Source: Alphaproteobacteria bacterium (GTDB taxonomy: Bacteria > Pseudomonadota > Alphaproteobacteria > UBA8366). From it: a stretch of 32,314 bases of DNA. The position numbers were made by a program, and so were the translations under genes. The stretch's first letter is position 1; the number at the start of each line of letters is the position of its first letter. The notes beneath the pieces are model-generated. The model saw only the letters and a list, made by a program, of their open reading frames with translations. It ran no database searches and had not been told where the DNA came from. The stretch lies in assembly GCA_030743445.1 (NCBI GenBank), contig JASLSL010000277.1:1-32314 (forward strand). Direction: 5' to 3'. This document shows positions 8,656 to 17,852 of this stretch, piece after piece.

Positions 8656-9231
8656 CTAATCCGTCCTTGGCCCGGAACCCGCATCGTCAACGTCCTGATC
8701 CAGCCGCAGCTGGTCCCGGCTACGCTCGATCGCCTGCGCCGCCTCGTCGACAAGTTGGAAGCCGTGCTGGCGGCCACTCAAGATGCGGTACGCAACTTGC
8801 GCGAGCCGCAGGAATAGAAGTCCGAACCCGACCGGCAAAATGAGAAAGGGAACCCATTGAGGTATGGGAAGATCCTCGGACTCGATGTCGAGAACGTAGG
8901 TCGACTCGACCAAATGCCAGCTGCCGGCGAACACGATCGCGCCGTAGCACATGCAGAACACGGCGGCGGCGATGCCGACGACGCGCTGTGCGGTGGGCGA
9001 CATTTTTTTGACGAACGCGTCGACGCCGATATGCGCGCCAACCTTCACGCCATAGGACATGCCGAACAGCACGAGCCAGGCAAACAGATACTGGGTCAGC
9101 TCGAGCGCCCACACCGCGCCGGTGTTAAACACGTAACGCGCGACGACCTGGGAAAAGGTCACGACTGTCATAGCGGCAAGGAGGAGGGCGATAGCGCCCT
9201 CCTCCAGCCGATTTATGATACGTCCGAACAC
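8656..9231 (-). CDS. dctQ: TRAP transporter small permease DctQ
   Basis: Small membrane subunit (191 residues) with four hydrophobic segments, joining the binding protein to DctM. The pattern is typical: the first helix AIALLLAAMTVVTFSQVVARYVF with the conserved Q-V-x-x-R-Y-V-F, WALELTQYLFAWLVLFG, then VKVGAHIGVDAFVKKM and a last helix near WVPFLILPVGFGLLFL. Translation must begin at GTG 9231, as no in-frame ATG lies nearby upstream and the first internal ATG falls inside helix 1. The C-terminal ~35 residues are hydrophilic and charged. It sits between dctP (46 bases) and dctM (7 bases). Confidence 0.93.
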   Translation of the reverse strand: MFGRIINRLEEGAIALLLAAMTVVTFSQVVARYVFNTGAVWALELTQYLFAWLVLFGMSYGVKVGAHIGVDAFVKKMSPTAQRVVGIAAAVFCMCYGAIVFAGSWHLVESTYVLDIESEDLPIPQWVPFLILPVGFGLLFLRLAQVAYRILSGRQHGFQLVDEAAQAIERSRDQLRLDQDVDDAGSGPRTD

Positions 9232-9277
9232 GGCTCGACCGATCTCATCCGTTTTCGGACGCCTAGTGGCGGCTCGC

Positions 9278-10342
<1,065 letters not shown>

Positions 10343-10403
10343 TCAAATCGGGGAGCCGGGAGCGCGGGTCACCGGGATTTTGGCGCTCAGTCGGGGTCCA
10401 ATC

Positions 10404-10453
10404 TCCGCCGCGACGGCGAGACCAAACGGGTCATAGCGACGTTGCGGAAGTAG
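10404..10453 (+). pseudogene. Remnant of the 3' end of an HtrA-like gene
   Basis: These 50 bases align without gaps to the last 50 bases of the HtrA-like gene (7156-7205) with 42 identities. The encoded tail RRDGETKRVIATLRK-stop matches RRSGETKRVTVTLRK-stop. Three of the eight differences are silent (ACA/ACG, AAA/AAG, TAA/TAG). No alignable PDZ or protease sequence was seen just upstream (10333-10403), although the frame stays open there. It is either the last trace of a paralogue or a duplicated gene end left by a rearrangement that placed dctPQM between the copies. The gene-free stretch 10268-10629 otherwise holds the dctP leader and the repeat at 10465. Confidence 0.7.
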
Positions 10454-10464
10454 GCGCTAGCGCG

Positions 10465-10602
10465 CCCCCTCACCCTCCCACCGCTCCGCGGCGGGACCCT
10501 CCCTCTCCCTCGGATGGGGAGAGCGTAAGCGGCTTCGCCGCTTGGTAGGCTCGGCCAGAAGCCCCTCTCCCCTGGCGGGAGAGGGGTTTGGGGTGAGGGG
10601 GG
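10465..10602 (+). repeat. MITE-like palindromic element, copy 1 (138 bp)
   Basis: Bounded by perfect 10-bp terminal inverted repeats CCCCCTCACC (10465-10474) and GGTGAGGGGG (10592-10601). Inside are a small palindrome AAGCGGCTTCGCCGCTT and a strong hairpin CCCCTCTCCC/GGGAGAGGGG with a 5-base loop. It lies upstream of dctP and just after the SDR stop. It has the same orientation as the copy at 21412 and is inverted relative to the copy at 18653. No coding capacity. Confidence 0.85.
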
Positions 10603-10629
10603 ATTAACGACAATTCGGTGAGCGCGAAC

Positions 10630-11418
10630 TCACCGCGCCTTGGTCGTCGCGAAGCCGAGGTGCAGGCCGGAGTCGACGATCAGGGTTTCGCCGGTGATCC
10701 ATTCGGCCCCCTTGACGAACCAGACCACGGATTCGGCGATGTCTTCCGGCGTGTTGGCGCGCCGGAGCGGCATATTCGTCTCGACCTCTTTGACGCGGGC
10801 TTGGTATTCCGCATCGCCGCCCATGCCGGCGACCTGCCAACGGGTGCCGATGAAGCCGGGACAGATCGCGTTGACCCGGATTTCCGGCGCCAGGGCCCGG
10901 GCGAGCGACAGGGTCATGGTATTGACCGCCCCCTTCGAGCCGGCGTAGGCGACCGAGCTGCCGATCCCGGTGACGCCCGAGATCGACGAGATATTGACGA
11001 TCGAGCCCCTGCCCGCCGCCTTCATGTGCGGGGTCACCGCGCGGATCATCTGGTAGAGGCCGAAGACGTTGACCCGGAAGATGCGCTCGAAGTCCTCCGG
11101 CGTCAGGCCTTCCAGGTCGTCGTGGTCGACGTATTTGGTCGTCCCGGCGTTGTTGACGAGAGCATCGACCCGGCCCCATTTCTCAATCGTCTCGGCGACG
11201 AGGCGGCGACACTCGCCGTCATCCCCGACGTCGGCCTGGACCAGCAGGGTCTCGACCCCTGAACCCTCGCAGGCCGCCTGGGTTTCCTTGGCCTCGGCCG
11301 CGCTCTGCGAGTAGTTGACGACGACTTTGCAGCCCTTGGCGGCGAGCAGCCGCGCGGTCGCGGCGCCGAGCCCGGTCGCCGAGCCGGTGACGATTGCGAC
11401 GTGTCCCTTGATGTCCAT
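10630..11418 (-). CDS. Short-chain dehydrogenase/reductase (FabG-like)
   Basis: Classical SDR of 262 residues, NAD(P)H-dependent oxidoreductase with a Rossmann fold. It has the cofactor motif TGSATGLG near residue 11, NNAG near residue 92, the catalytic Ser in IVNISSISG, and Tyr/Lys in YAGSK (Y-x3-K). PGFIGTRW follows as the usual substrate loop. The sequence resembles 3-oxoacyl-ACP reductase and sugar/steroid dehydrogenase-like SDRs, so the substrate cannot be named. The start has a strong GGGAGGGAG site upstream. It begins 16 bases after the TTC38-like gene and is probably its operon partner. Confidence 0.92.
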   Translation of the reverse strand: MDIKGHVAIVTGSATGLGAATARLLAAKGCKVVVNYSQSAAEAKETQAACEGSGVETLLVQADVGDDGECRRLVAETIEKWGRVDALVNNAGTTKYVDHDDLEGLTPEDFERIFRVNVFGLYQMIRAVTPHMKAAGRGSIVNISSISGVTGIGSSVAYAGSKGAVNTMTLSLARALAPEIRVNAICPGFIGTRWQVAGMGGDAEYQARVKEVETNMPLRRANTPEDIAESVVWFVKGAEWITGETLIVDSGLHLGFATTKAR

Positions 11419-11434
11419 GATCTCCCTCCCCGTT

Positions 11435-12820
11435 TCAGGCGGCTAGCGCTTCCGCGGCCCTGGCGCGCGCCGCGGCGGCACCCTCGCCATCGCCCACACC
11501 GTCGAGCACGTCGGCATACCAGCGCCAGTTGGTCGAGCTGCCGGGCCGGCGTTCGACCCGCTCCGACATCAGCGCCCGGGCGAGGTCGAACCGTCCGTCC
11601 CGGACCGCCGCATAGGCCAGCATTTGAGCGAACAGGTCGCGTTGCGCGTGGCTGCCGCCGATGCGGAAGACCTGGTAGCGGACCGGCGCCATGAGCTCGA
11701 CGACCTTGCCGTACTCGCCGTTGCGGAAGGCGACCATCGCCCGGCAGAGCGGCAAGCCGACCTGCTTGAAGATCAGCCCTTCGGTGGTGTCGGCCTCGGC
11801 CGCCGCCGCCATCGATTTCAGCGACTGCTCGACATCGGCCGGCCGGCCGGCGCCGGCCATCGCCATGATGTAGTGGGCGTCGTGGAAACTGAACATGTGG
11901 TCGTCCATATGCCGGGCGCAGACCTCGCCGAGCTCGGCCCAACGGTCGCCGATATCGACGCCGCGCATCTCGAGCCGCGCCAGCATCGCCGCCGCGTTGG
12001 CAAGGTCGATGTGATCGTCGGTCGACTCGGCCCTGATCTCGGTGTCGTATAGCTCGAGCACCTTGTCGAAATTCTCGGTCTCCAAATAGTAGAGTCCGAG
12101 ATGCCACCAGGTGTGGAAGCGGAAATTGTTGACCGGTCCCCAATTGCCCGACAGCCCTTCGAGCCATTCGATCCCGTCCCGGTGGCGGCCCTGCATCTCC
12201 ATCACATGGGCCACCGCGTGGGTTGCCCAGGCGTCTTCGGCGTTGATCTCGACCGCGTGCTTGCCCGCCACCTCGGCCGGCGCGTAGTTGCCCGACTCCT
12301 CGAGGCCGAAGGATTTGAGCCCCAGGACGAAGCCGAACCCCGGCACCGTCTCGTCCCAGGCATGCATGACCCGCAACACCGAATCCCGCAGGTTCTGGCT
12401 GTCGCCGAGGTAGAAATGCAGGAAATGGGCAAGCCTGAGCGCCAGCACGTCGCGCGGATTGTCCAACAGGATCTGCTCCCAAATCTCCAGCGTGCGGCGC
12501 AGCTGGCCCGCCCGCCACGCCTTCAGCGCTTCGAGATGGAGCTTCTCGCGCGCCGTCCCCCCGTGCTTCCCGATCGCGGCCTCGGCGCCGGCGATTGCCT
12601 GGTCGATCTTGCCCTCGAACGCCCTGAAGGAAAATAGTTGCAGGAAATTGCCGCGGGTCAGGCTCGCCATCGGCATTTCCGGATCGGCCTCGAACGCCTC
12701 GCCCAACAGGTCGCCGGTCTCCAACCGCAACCCGAGATAGGACATCCATGTCCGCTCCAACGCCTCGACCGCCTCGGCGCTGGCGGCGGTCACCTCGTGT
12801 CCCCATTGGTCGGTGTGCAT
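11435..12820 (-). CDS. TTC38-like tetratricopeptide repeat protein
   Basis: Cytosolic all-helical protein of 461 residues built of degenerate TPR-like helix pairs. No signal peptide or membrane segment is seen. Signature stretches HAVAHVMEMQGR (near residue 200) and FHTWWHLGLYYLE (near residue 238) match the family of human TTC38 and its bacterial homologues, which often lie near metabolic enzymes in Alphaproteobacteria and whose role is unproven. The conserved His/Trp residues in these motifs suggest a buried functional site rather than a plain scaffold, but this is inference. It is first in a two-gene unit with the SDR. The start ATG 12820 has GGAG upstream. Confidence 0.85.
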   Translation of the reverse strand: MHTDQWGHEVTAASAEAVEALERTWMSYLGLRLETGDLLGEAFEADPEMPMASLTRGNFLQLFSFRAFEGKIDQAIAGAEAAIGKHGGTAREKLHLEALKAWRAGQLRRTLEIWEQILLDNPRDVLALRLAHFLHFYLGDSQNLRDSVLRVMHAWDETVPGFGFVLGLKSFGLEESGNYAPAEVAGKHAVEINAEDAWATHAVAHVMEMQGRHRDGIEWLEGLSGNWGPVNNFRFHTWWHLGLYYLETENFDKVLELYDTEIRAESTDDHIDLANAAAMLARLEMRGVDIGDRWAELGEVCARHMDDHMFSFHDAHYIMAMAGAGRPADVEQSLKSMAAAAEADTTEGLIFKQVGLPLCRAMVAFRNGEYGKVVELMAPVRYQVFRIGGSHAQRDLFAQMLAYAAVRDGRFDLARALMSERVERRPGSSTNWRWYADVLDGVGDGEGAAAARARAAEALAA

Positions 12821-12903
12821 CAGAGACTCCCTGAATATCTTATTCGGCTTGCCCCGACGCTAGCGCACCACCCCGCCGGGCGGCAAGGCGGAGCCGGCGC
12901 AGG

Positions 12904-15147
12904 TTAATTCCCGAACAGTTTTTTCAGCGGGCTGAGCAGGCTCGGCGCCTTTTCCTCGGCCGGTTTTTGCTCGGTCGAGGTCGCCGGCTGTTTCTGTTGG
13001 GTGCCCGGCAGGCTCGGCAGCACCTTCAGCACCTTGTCGATCACCGAACTGCCCGCACTTCCGGCGGTGCCGGTAATCGTCGAGAGGCCAGGAATCTTGA
13101 TCCCCATGCCCTTGCCCATGGTCACCAGGTTATCGGGCAAATTGGCGATCCGGCTCGGGTCGGTCGAGGCGTTGAGCAGCACCGACTTCCAATCGACGCC
13201 GTAGGACGGATCGTCCCACAAGCCGGTGATTTTGACCGGAATCGGCAGCCCCACGAACCCGCTGCCGCCGCCCTGGCCCTTCAGCGAGGCGACGATCTTG
13301 GCCTCGACCGTGTAGTCGACGGTGCGCGGCGGCATCGGCACCTTGCCGGCGCCCGCCAGGCGCACCAGCGGCGCCTGCATCTTGAAGTCGCGGTTGTCGA
13401 CCACGCCGTCGGCGATGGTGAAACTGCCCGAAAGCTCCGCGAAGTCGGTTTTCTCAGCGCTCGAATCGCCGAAGCCGAAGCTGCCGGCGTTGCGCAGGGT
13501 CTTGGCGATGTTGATGCCGTGGATCGCGCCGTCCTTGAACGAGAAACCGCCCTTGCCGTTCAGCGCCGAGACCAACTGCTTCACGTTGGCGCCCTTGGTC
13601 CGCCCGCTCGCCTGAAGCGCGGTGGCGCCGCTCAGCCGGTCGGTGCCGGCGAAGGTCTTCAGGATCGGCCGCGCCTGGACCCCGGCGACGTTGAGCTGGT
13701 AGTCGATCGCCGCCGAAGCGGCCGAGCCGTCGATCGTGGCGTTGAAGTCGATGGTGCCTTTGGCGAGTTGCAGCTTCGCGACCGCGGCCTTCAAGACACC
13801 CTTCGCCAGGGTCAATGTCGCCGTGCCACCTTCGATATCGAGATCGCCATAGCGTACCCGGCCGATCTTCACCTTGGCCTGCCCCTCTGCCGTGTGCAGG
13901 CCCGAGAGGTCGATCGGGTCCTCGCTCCACCCTGCTGGCTTCGAGCCTTTCGCCGATTTCTTCTTCGCGGTTTTTTTCTTGTCCTTCTGCTCCGGCAGAT
14001 AGGCGTTGAGATCGGCCTCGATGATCTCGACATTGGCGTCGAAGCGCTTGACCGCCGCCGATCCGTCGACGCTCGCCGTCATCGTCGCCTTCAGCGCCTT
14101 GCCGTCGATCGTGGCCTGCTCGAGCGAGGCCTTGGGACCGTCGGCCGCGAGCGTGGCGCTGACCTTGAGCGGTCCCGGGTCGGGTTGGTCCTTCGGCAGC
14201 GGCGAGCCGACCCACGCCAGCAGCCCGCCGACCGAGGGCACGTCGAGCCCGAACTTGCCGGCCAAGCCCGGCACCGGTTGGGCCTGCACCGTTCCCGTGT
14301 AGTTCAGCTTCAGCCGCTTGGAGTCGACCGCCAGCTCGGCCTTGAACTTCTTGCCCGAGAGCACCTTGGGCAGCGGGTCGAGCTTGGCCGAGATCGCGAC
14401 CGGCTCCTTGTTGTAGACGAGATTCGCCGCAACGCTCGGGCTCGCGTCGACGCCCGGCAGGTCGACCGCGAGATCGAGCTTGGTCAACGTCCCCGGCGCG
14501 GCCCTCACGTCGATCCCGCCGAGCGACAATTTGGCGCTGGCGACCAGGCCTTGCACCAGGGCGCGCGGGTTCCTTCCCTGGCCCTTGGCCGAGAGGCTCG
14601 CGGTCGCGATGCCGGCGACCTTAGCCTCGCCGCCCTGGGCGGCACGGGCGAGCGCCCCGACATCGACCTTCGCGACGTCGAACTCGGCGTCGATGCCGAG
14701 CGCCGAGCCCGAGCCGTCCGCCTTCACCTTGCCGCTGACGTTGCCGCCATAGAGCCGAAGCTCCTGCAGGGCGGCGTTCAGCACCCCGCCCTTGAGGGTC
14801 GCGGCGAAGCCGATCCGGCCGAGCCTGAAGCCTCGCGCCTTCACGCCGCCGATCGATATTTTGATGTCCGCCTCGGTCCCCTTGAGCCCCGAGAGGTCGA
14901 AGGGCTCGTCGGGGATCGCCGCCATCGGATCGCCCGCGTGCCTTTTCGTCCGCGCCCGTCTGGCCATCGCCGTATCGGCCGGCGGCGGCAGATAGCGGTC
15001 GAGGTCGAGCAAACCGGCCTCGAGGTTGAAGGTCGCGCGCTTGACCTTGCCCGAGCCGTCGAGGCCGCCGGTCGCCTTGACCGACAGCGCCGCCCCCTTG
15101 ATCGTCGCCTGCTCGATCGTCATCTTCGCGCCTTCGCCCTTGAACAC
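12904..15147 (-). CDS. AsmA family protein, C-terminal part after amber codon
   Basis: Continuation of the AsmA-family gene in the same frame as the upstream part. The first possible restart after the amber codon is GTG 15147, with no clear ribosome site, so independent expression is doubtful. 747 residues contain long repetitive beta-rich sequence typical of AsmA/Mic60-like lipid-transfer proteins. They include DLSGLKGTEADIKIS and DLSGLHTAEGQAKVKI repeats and the AsmA C-terminal core (ALNGKGGFSFKDGAIHGINI, DFAELSGSFTIADGVV, MQAPLVRLAGAGKV). A low-complexity Lys-rich stretch (KDKKKTAKKKSAKGSK) lies near residue 390. The C-terminal ~60 residues are Pro/Gln/Ser-rich. AsmA proteins sit in the inner membrane facing the periplasm and affect outer-membrane assembly. 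Confidence 0.75.
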   Translation of the reverse strand: MFKGEGAKMTIEQATIKGAALSVKATGGLDGSGKVKRATFNLEAGLLDLDRYLPPPADTAMARRARTKRHAGDPMAAIPDEPFDLSGLKGTEADIKISIGGVKARGFRLGRIGFAATLKGGVLNAALQELRLYGGNVSGKVKADGSGSALGIDAEFDVAKVDVGALARAAQGGEAKVAGIATASLSAKGQGRNPRALVQGLVASAKLSLGGIDVRAAPGTLTKLDLAVDLPGVDASPSVAANLVYNKEPVAISAKLDPLPKVLSGKKFKAELAVDSKRLKLNYTGTVQAQPVPGLAGKFGLDVPSVGGLLAWVGSPLPKDQPDPGPLKVSATLAADGPKASLEQATIDGKALKATMTASVDGSAAVKRFDANVEIIEADLNAYLPEQKDKKKTAKKKSAKGSKPAGWSEDPIDLSGLHTAEGQAKVKIGRVRYGDLDIEGGTATLTLAKGVLKAAVAKLQLAKGTIDFNATIDGSAASAAIDYQLNVAGVQARPILKTFAGTDRLSGATALQASGRTKGANVKQLVSALNGKGGFSFKDGAIHGINIAKTLRNAGSFGFGDSSAEKTDFAELSGSFTIADGVVDNRDFKMQAPLVRLAGAGKVPMPPRTVDYTVEAKIVASLKGQGGGSGFVGLPIPVKITGLWDDPSYGVDWKSVLLNASTDPSRIANLPDNLVTMGKGMGIKIPGLSTITGTAGSAGSSVIDKVLKVLPSLPGTQQKQPATSTEQKPAEEKAPSLLSPLKKLFGN

Positions 15148-15204
15148 CGCATGGACGTTGAACGGTCCGGGGTCCCTCTGGCCCTTGCCGAGCGGCCGCC
15201 CGAG

Positions 15205-16008
15205 CTACGCCGCCATCCTACCGACCGAGGGGATCGAGAGATCGAAGGTGCCGTCGAGCGCCGGAATCGGCTTTTGCCTGACACCACCGGCGTAGCTCAG
15301 CTTGATGTGCGTCGCCTGGATCGCGGTATCGAGCGCGGCGCGGTTGCCGCCGAGCAACCCGCCGGGCGAGTTCAGCGAGACCTTCAGCACGACCGGATCG
15401 CCGTTCAGGGTCAGGCTGCCGGTCAAGGTGAACGGGGCCGAAAGTTCCGCCAATGCCGCCTTCACGTTGATCGCCTTAGCGACCACCTTCTGGCCGGTCC
15501 GCGCGTCGGTGTAAGTGACCAGCCCGTCCTCGAGCCGCACGTCGCCGAGCTTGAGACCCGAGATCGGCGGGCCACCGTCCTCTGTTTTCGCCGCCGCCTT
15601 CGCTTTCGCCGGCGCCGCCGCGCCCCGGAACGCCCAGTTGGGCCGCCCGGACTTGTCGACCGAAAGGTGGACGACCGGCTTGCTGATCACCAGCTCCTCG
15701 ACGATCGCCGCACCCGAAATTAGCGGAAACAGGCCGATTCGGCCGCGCGCGGCGGCGAGCGTGAACATTTCCGCCTCGGCCGCGCCCGGCGCGTTCGAGA
15801 GCTTTATGTCGCTTACCCGGAAGGAAATCTCGGGCAGGATCGAAACCTCTATATCGCCGCCGATCACCAGGTCGCGGCCGGTCGCATCCTTTACCGCTTG
15901 GGCGATATCCGGCTTGTAGTTGTTCCAGTCGATGAGCGACGGGACGATCACGACCGCGGCGGCAAGCACCACGATCACGGCGATTACGCCAATGACGATT
16001 TTTTTCAT
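15205..16008 (-). CDS. AsmA family protein, N-terminal part ending at amber codon
   Basis: N-terminal 267 residues of an AsmA protein. ATG 16008 starts directly with a membrane anchor (MKKIVIGVIAVIVVLAAAVV) and has GGAG nine bases upstream; the frame to 16035 adds nine unlikely residues. The AsmA N-domain follows: VPSLIDWNNYKPDIAQAVKD, ATGRDLVIGGDIEVSILP, and SNAPGAAEAEMFTLA, as in family members. The reading frame stops at TAG 15205 in a motif (DLSIPSVGRMAA-stop) that in its sister module continues with Trp. If translated alone it would be an anchored but truncated protein lacking the C-terminal AsmA core. Confidence 0.75.
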   Translation of the reverse strand: MKKIVIGVIAVIVVLAAAVVIVPSLIDWNNYKPDIAQAVKDATGRDLVIGGDIEVSILPEISFRVSDIKLSNAPGAAEAEMFTLAAARGRIGLFPLISGAAIVEELVISKPVVHLSVDKSGRPNWAFRGAAAPAKAKAAAKTEDGGPPISGLKLGDVRLEDGLVTYTDARTGQKVVAKAINVKAALAELSAPFTLTGSLTLNGDPVVLKVSLNSPGGLLGGNRAALDTAIQATHIKLSYAGGVRQKPIPALDGTFDLSIPSVGRMAA

Positions 16009-16157
16009 CGGATACGGCTCCCTGTGCCGGGACATCCGGGACTTGTAAGGCCACCCGGTTCGATTTCGAGGATTTGGCCAAGTTTAGACTATCCCGGCCG
16101 ACGCGGAAGGGAATTCGGTATCGCGGGCACCCCGATGCGAGAACACCGGCCGGCCGG

Positions 16158-16679
16158 TCAGTCCACGGCGCCGATATAGGGCAAGTGGCGGTAGTCTTCG
16201 GCGTAGTCGATGCCGTAGCCGACGACGAATACGTCGTTCACCGTGAAGCCCACGAAGTCGACCGTGAAATCGATCTCCCGCCGGCTCGGCTTGTCGACCA
16301 AGGCGCAGGACCAGATCGGCCTGGCCCCGGCATCGACCAGCAGGTTCCGGGCGTAGTCGAGTGAGCGCCCGGTGTCGGCGATGTCGTCGACCAGAAGGAC
16401 CGCGCGTCCGCCGACACCCGCGGGCACGTCGCCGATCAGGGCGATGTCGCCCGCGCTTTCCCGCCCGTGGCCGTAGCTGCTGAGCCGGACGAACTCGACC
16501 GAGGGCGTCTGTCCGGTCCGGTCCAGGGCCCGGATCAGATCGGCCATGAACACGAAGCTGCCCTTCAAGACGCCGACCAGCATGAGATCGGGCGGAAGCG
16601 CACCGGCGATCTCGCCCGCAAGCTCCTCCACGCGTTGCGCGATCTCCGCCTCGTCGAAGAGTTTGGTAACGGTTGCCAT
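16158..16679 (-). CDS. hpt: Hypoxanthine phosphoribosyltransferase
   Basis: Type I phosphoribosyltransferase, 173 residues, converting hypoxanthine (and usually guanine) plus PRPP to IMP (GMP) in purine salvage. The PRPP-binding motif reads VLLVDDIADTGRSL, the early loop GVLKGSFVFMADLIR carries the pyrophosphate-binding Lys-Gly pair, SSYG is the flexible loop, and DFVGFTVNDVFVVGYGIDY is the purine-binding C-terminal region. ATG 16679 is preferred because it matches the family N-terminus; a TTG six codons upstream (16697) is an alternative with a weak GGATGG. It diverges from the adenine deaminase gene across 132 bases. A perfect 14-bp palindrome, ACCGGCCGGCCGGT, runs up to its stop codon. Confidence 0.95.
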   Translation of the reverse strand: MATVTKLFDEAEIAQRVEELAGEIAGALPPDLMLVGVLKGSFVFMADLIRALDRTGQTPSVEFVRLSSYGHGRESAGDIALIGDVPAGVGGRAVLLVDDIADTGRSLDYARNLLVDAGARPIWSCALVDKPSRREIDFTVDFVGFTVNDVFVVGYGIDYAEDYRHLPYIGAVD

Positions 16680-16811
16680 GATGTTGTCGCCATCCAACCG
16701 GTCGATGCCGGCATATTAGCCCCGGGAACGGGCAAGCAGACTGATCTGTATCATAGCCAATCCGCCCCAAAGCGGCAGATCATAGCGCCGACGCAACAGG
16801 AAATCCGCGCC

Positions 16812-17843
16812 ATGCCGGTCCCGGCATACATCGAGCGATTGCCCAAGGCCGAGCTTCACCTCCACATCGAGGGCACGCTGGAGCCCGCAATGATGCTGGC
16901 GTTCGCCGTCCGCAACGGCGTGGATGTGCCCTATCGCACGGAAGCCGAGATCGCCGCCACCTATCGCTTTCGCAACCTTCAGGAATTCCTCGACCTCTAT
17001 TATCAGGGCAGTCGGGTGCTGATCGCCGAACGCGACTTCTATGAGCTTACCCATGCATACCTGTCCAAGGCGCGCCAACAGAATGTCCTGCATGCGGAGA
17101 TTTCCTTCGATCCGCAGTCCCACACCGGACGCGGCGTGCCGTTCGCCACGGTGATCGACGGCATCCACCAAGCGCTCCAGGACGCAAAAAGCGAGTTTGG
17201 GATCGGTACCAAGCTGATCATGTGCTTTCTCCGGCACCTCGACGCCGAGGATGCCATGACGACACTGGAAATGGCTTTGCCTTATCGCGACCGGATCGCC
17301 GCCGTCGGCTTGGATTCCTCCGAGTTTGGAAACCCGCCGGCGAAATTCGCCAAGGTCTTCGCCCGCGCCCGCGCCGAGGGATTCCTCGCGGTCGCCCACG
17401 CCGGCGAGGACGGGCCGGCCGACTACGTGCGCCAGGCCCTCGACGAGCTTCGCGTCGCCCGTATCGATCACGGCAACCGTTCGCTTGACGACAAGGCCCT
17501 GGTCCAACGCCTGGCGCGAACGCGCACGCCGCTGACCCTTTGTCCCCTGTCGAATCTGAGGCTCGGCGTGGTCCCCGACATCGGGCGCCACCCGCTGCGC
17601 GAGATGATGGCGCGCGGCCTCATGGTCACCGTCAACTCCGACGACCCGGCCTATTTCGGCGGTTACGTCAACGAGAACTACCGGGTGGTGGAGGAGGCGC
17701 TGGGCCTGAGTGAGCCAGAGCTTTACCAACTGGCCCGAAACTCGTTCGAGGCGTCGTTTCTGTCGGCACCCGAGAAACAGGCCCTGATCGCCGAGTTGGA
17801 CAACTGCGCCGGGCGTAAGTTCGCTGTTGCCCGAGCGCCGTAA
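16812..17843 (+). CDS. Adenine deaminase (Add-like, adenosine deaminase superfamily)
   Basis: Zn-dependent amidohydrolase-fold deaminase, 343 residues. Metal ligands are visible as HLH (H16, H18) in KAELHLHIEGTLEP, HAGEDG with the catalytic Glu nearby, RIDHG, and SDDPAYFGGY near residue 275 with the last metal Asp. FLDLYYQGS, RGVPFATVIDGI and LTLCPLSNLRLGV follow. The SDDPAYFGGY and NLQEFLDLYY wording matches the Pseudomonas-type enzymes that act on free adenine rather than adenosine (adenine to hypoxanthine and ammonia), so adenine is the favoured substrate. Automatic annotation often says adenosine deaminase. Its product is the substrate of the divergent hpt. AGGA lies about ten bases before the ATG. 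Confidence 0.9.
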   Translation: MPVPAYIERLPKAELHLHIEGTLEPAMMLAFAVRNGVDVPYRTEAEIAATYRFRNLQEFLDLYYQGSRVLIAERDFYELTHAYLSKARQQNVLHAEISFDPQSHTGRGVPFATVIDGIHQALQDAKSEFGIGTKLIMCFLRHLDAEDAMTTLEMALPYRDRIAAVGLDSSEFGNPPAKFAKVFARARAEGFLAVAHAGEDGPADYVRQALDELRVARIDHGNRSLDDKALVQRLARTRTPLTLCPLSNLRLGVVPDIGRHPLREMMARGLMVTVNSDDPAYFGGYVNENYRVVEEALGLSEPELYQLARNSFEASFLSAPEKQALIAELDNCAGRKFAVARAP

Positions 17844-17852
17844 CGTATTAAT

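Larger units (their letters stand above)
12904..16008 (-). pseudogene. Full-length AsmA-family gene interrupted by one amber codon
   Basis: Both parts share one frame, with 57 open bases between the amber codon (15205-15207) and GTG 15147 that encode LGRPLGKGQRDPGPFNVHA. A paralogous module 331 codons downstream reads GGLLAWVGSPLPKDQPDPGP, with Trp TGG at 14212-14214 exactly where the TAG stands. One G-to-A change (TGG to TAG) therefore explains the split. The intact protein would have about 1034 residues, a normal AsmA length. Recent nonsense mutation or a sequencing error are the two likely explanations. Confidence 0.75.

Noticed and set aside
15205-15207. TAG read through as an amino acid (recoding)
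   Set aside because: Other genes here use TAG as an ordinary stop, there is no suppressor evidence, and a simple TGG-to-TAG change explains it.
12967-15723. A 918-codon open frame on the plus strand, antisense to the AsmA gene
   Set aside because: Arg/Asp/Gly-rich sequence with no domain pattern. GC-rich third codon positions of the real gene keep the opposite frame open. The minus strand shows clear AsmA motifs.
16145-16158. Perfect palindrome ACCGGCCGGCCGGT at the end of hpt
   Set aside because: Short GC-only palindromes arise often in this composition; no T-run follows, and there is no second copy nearby.
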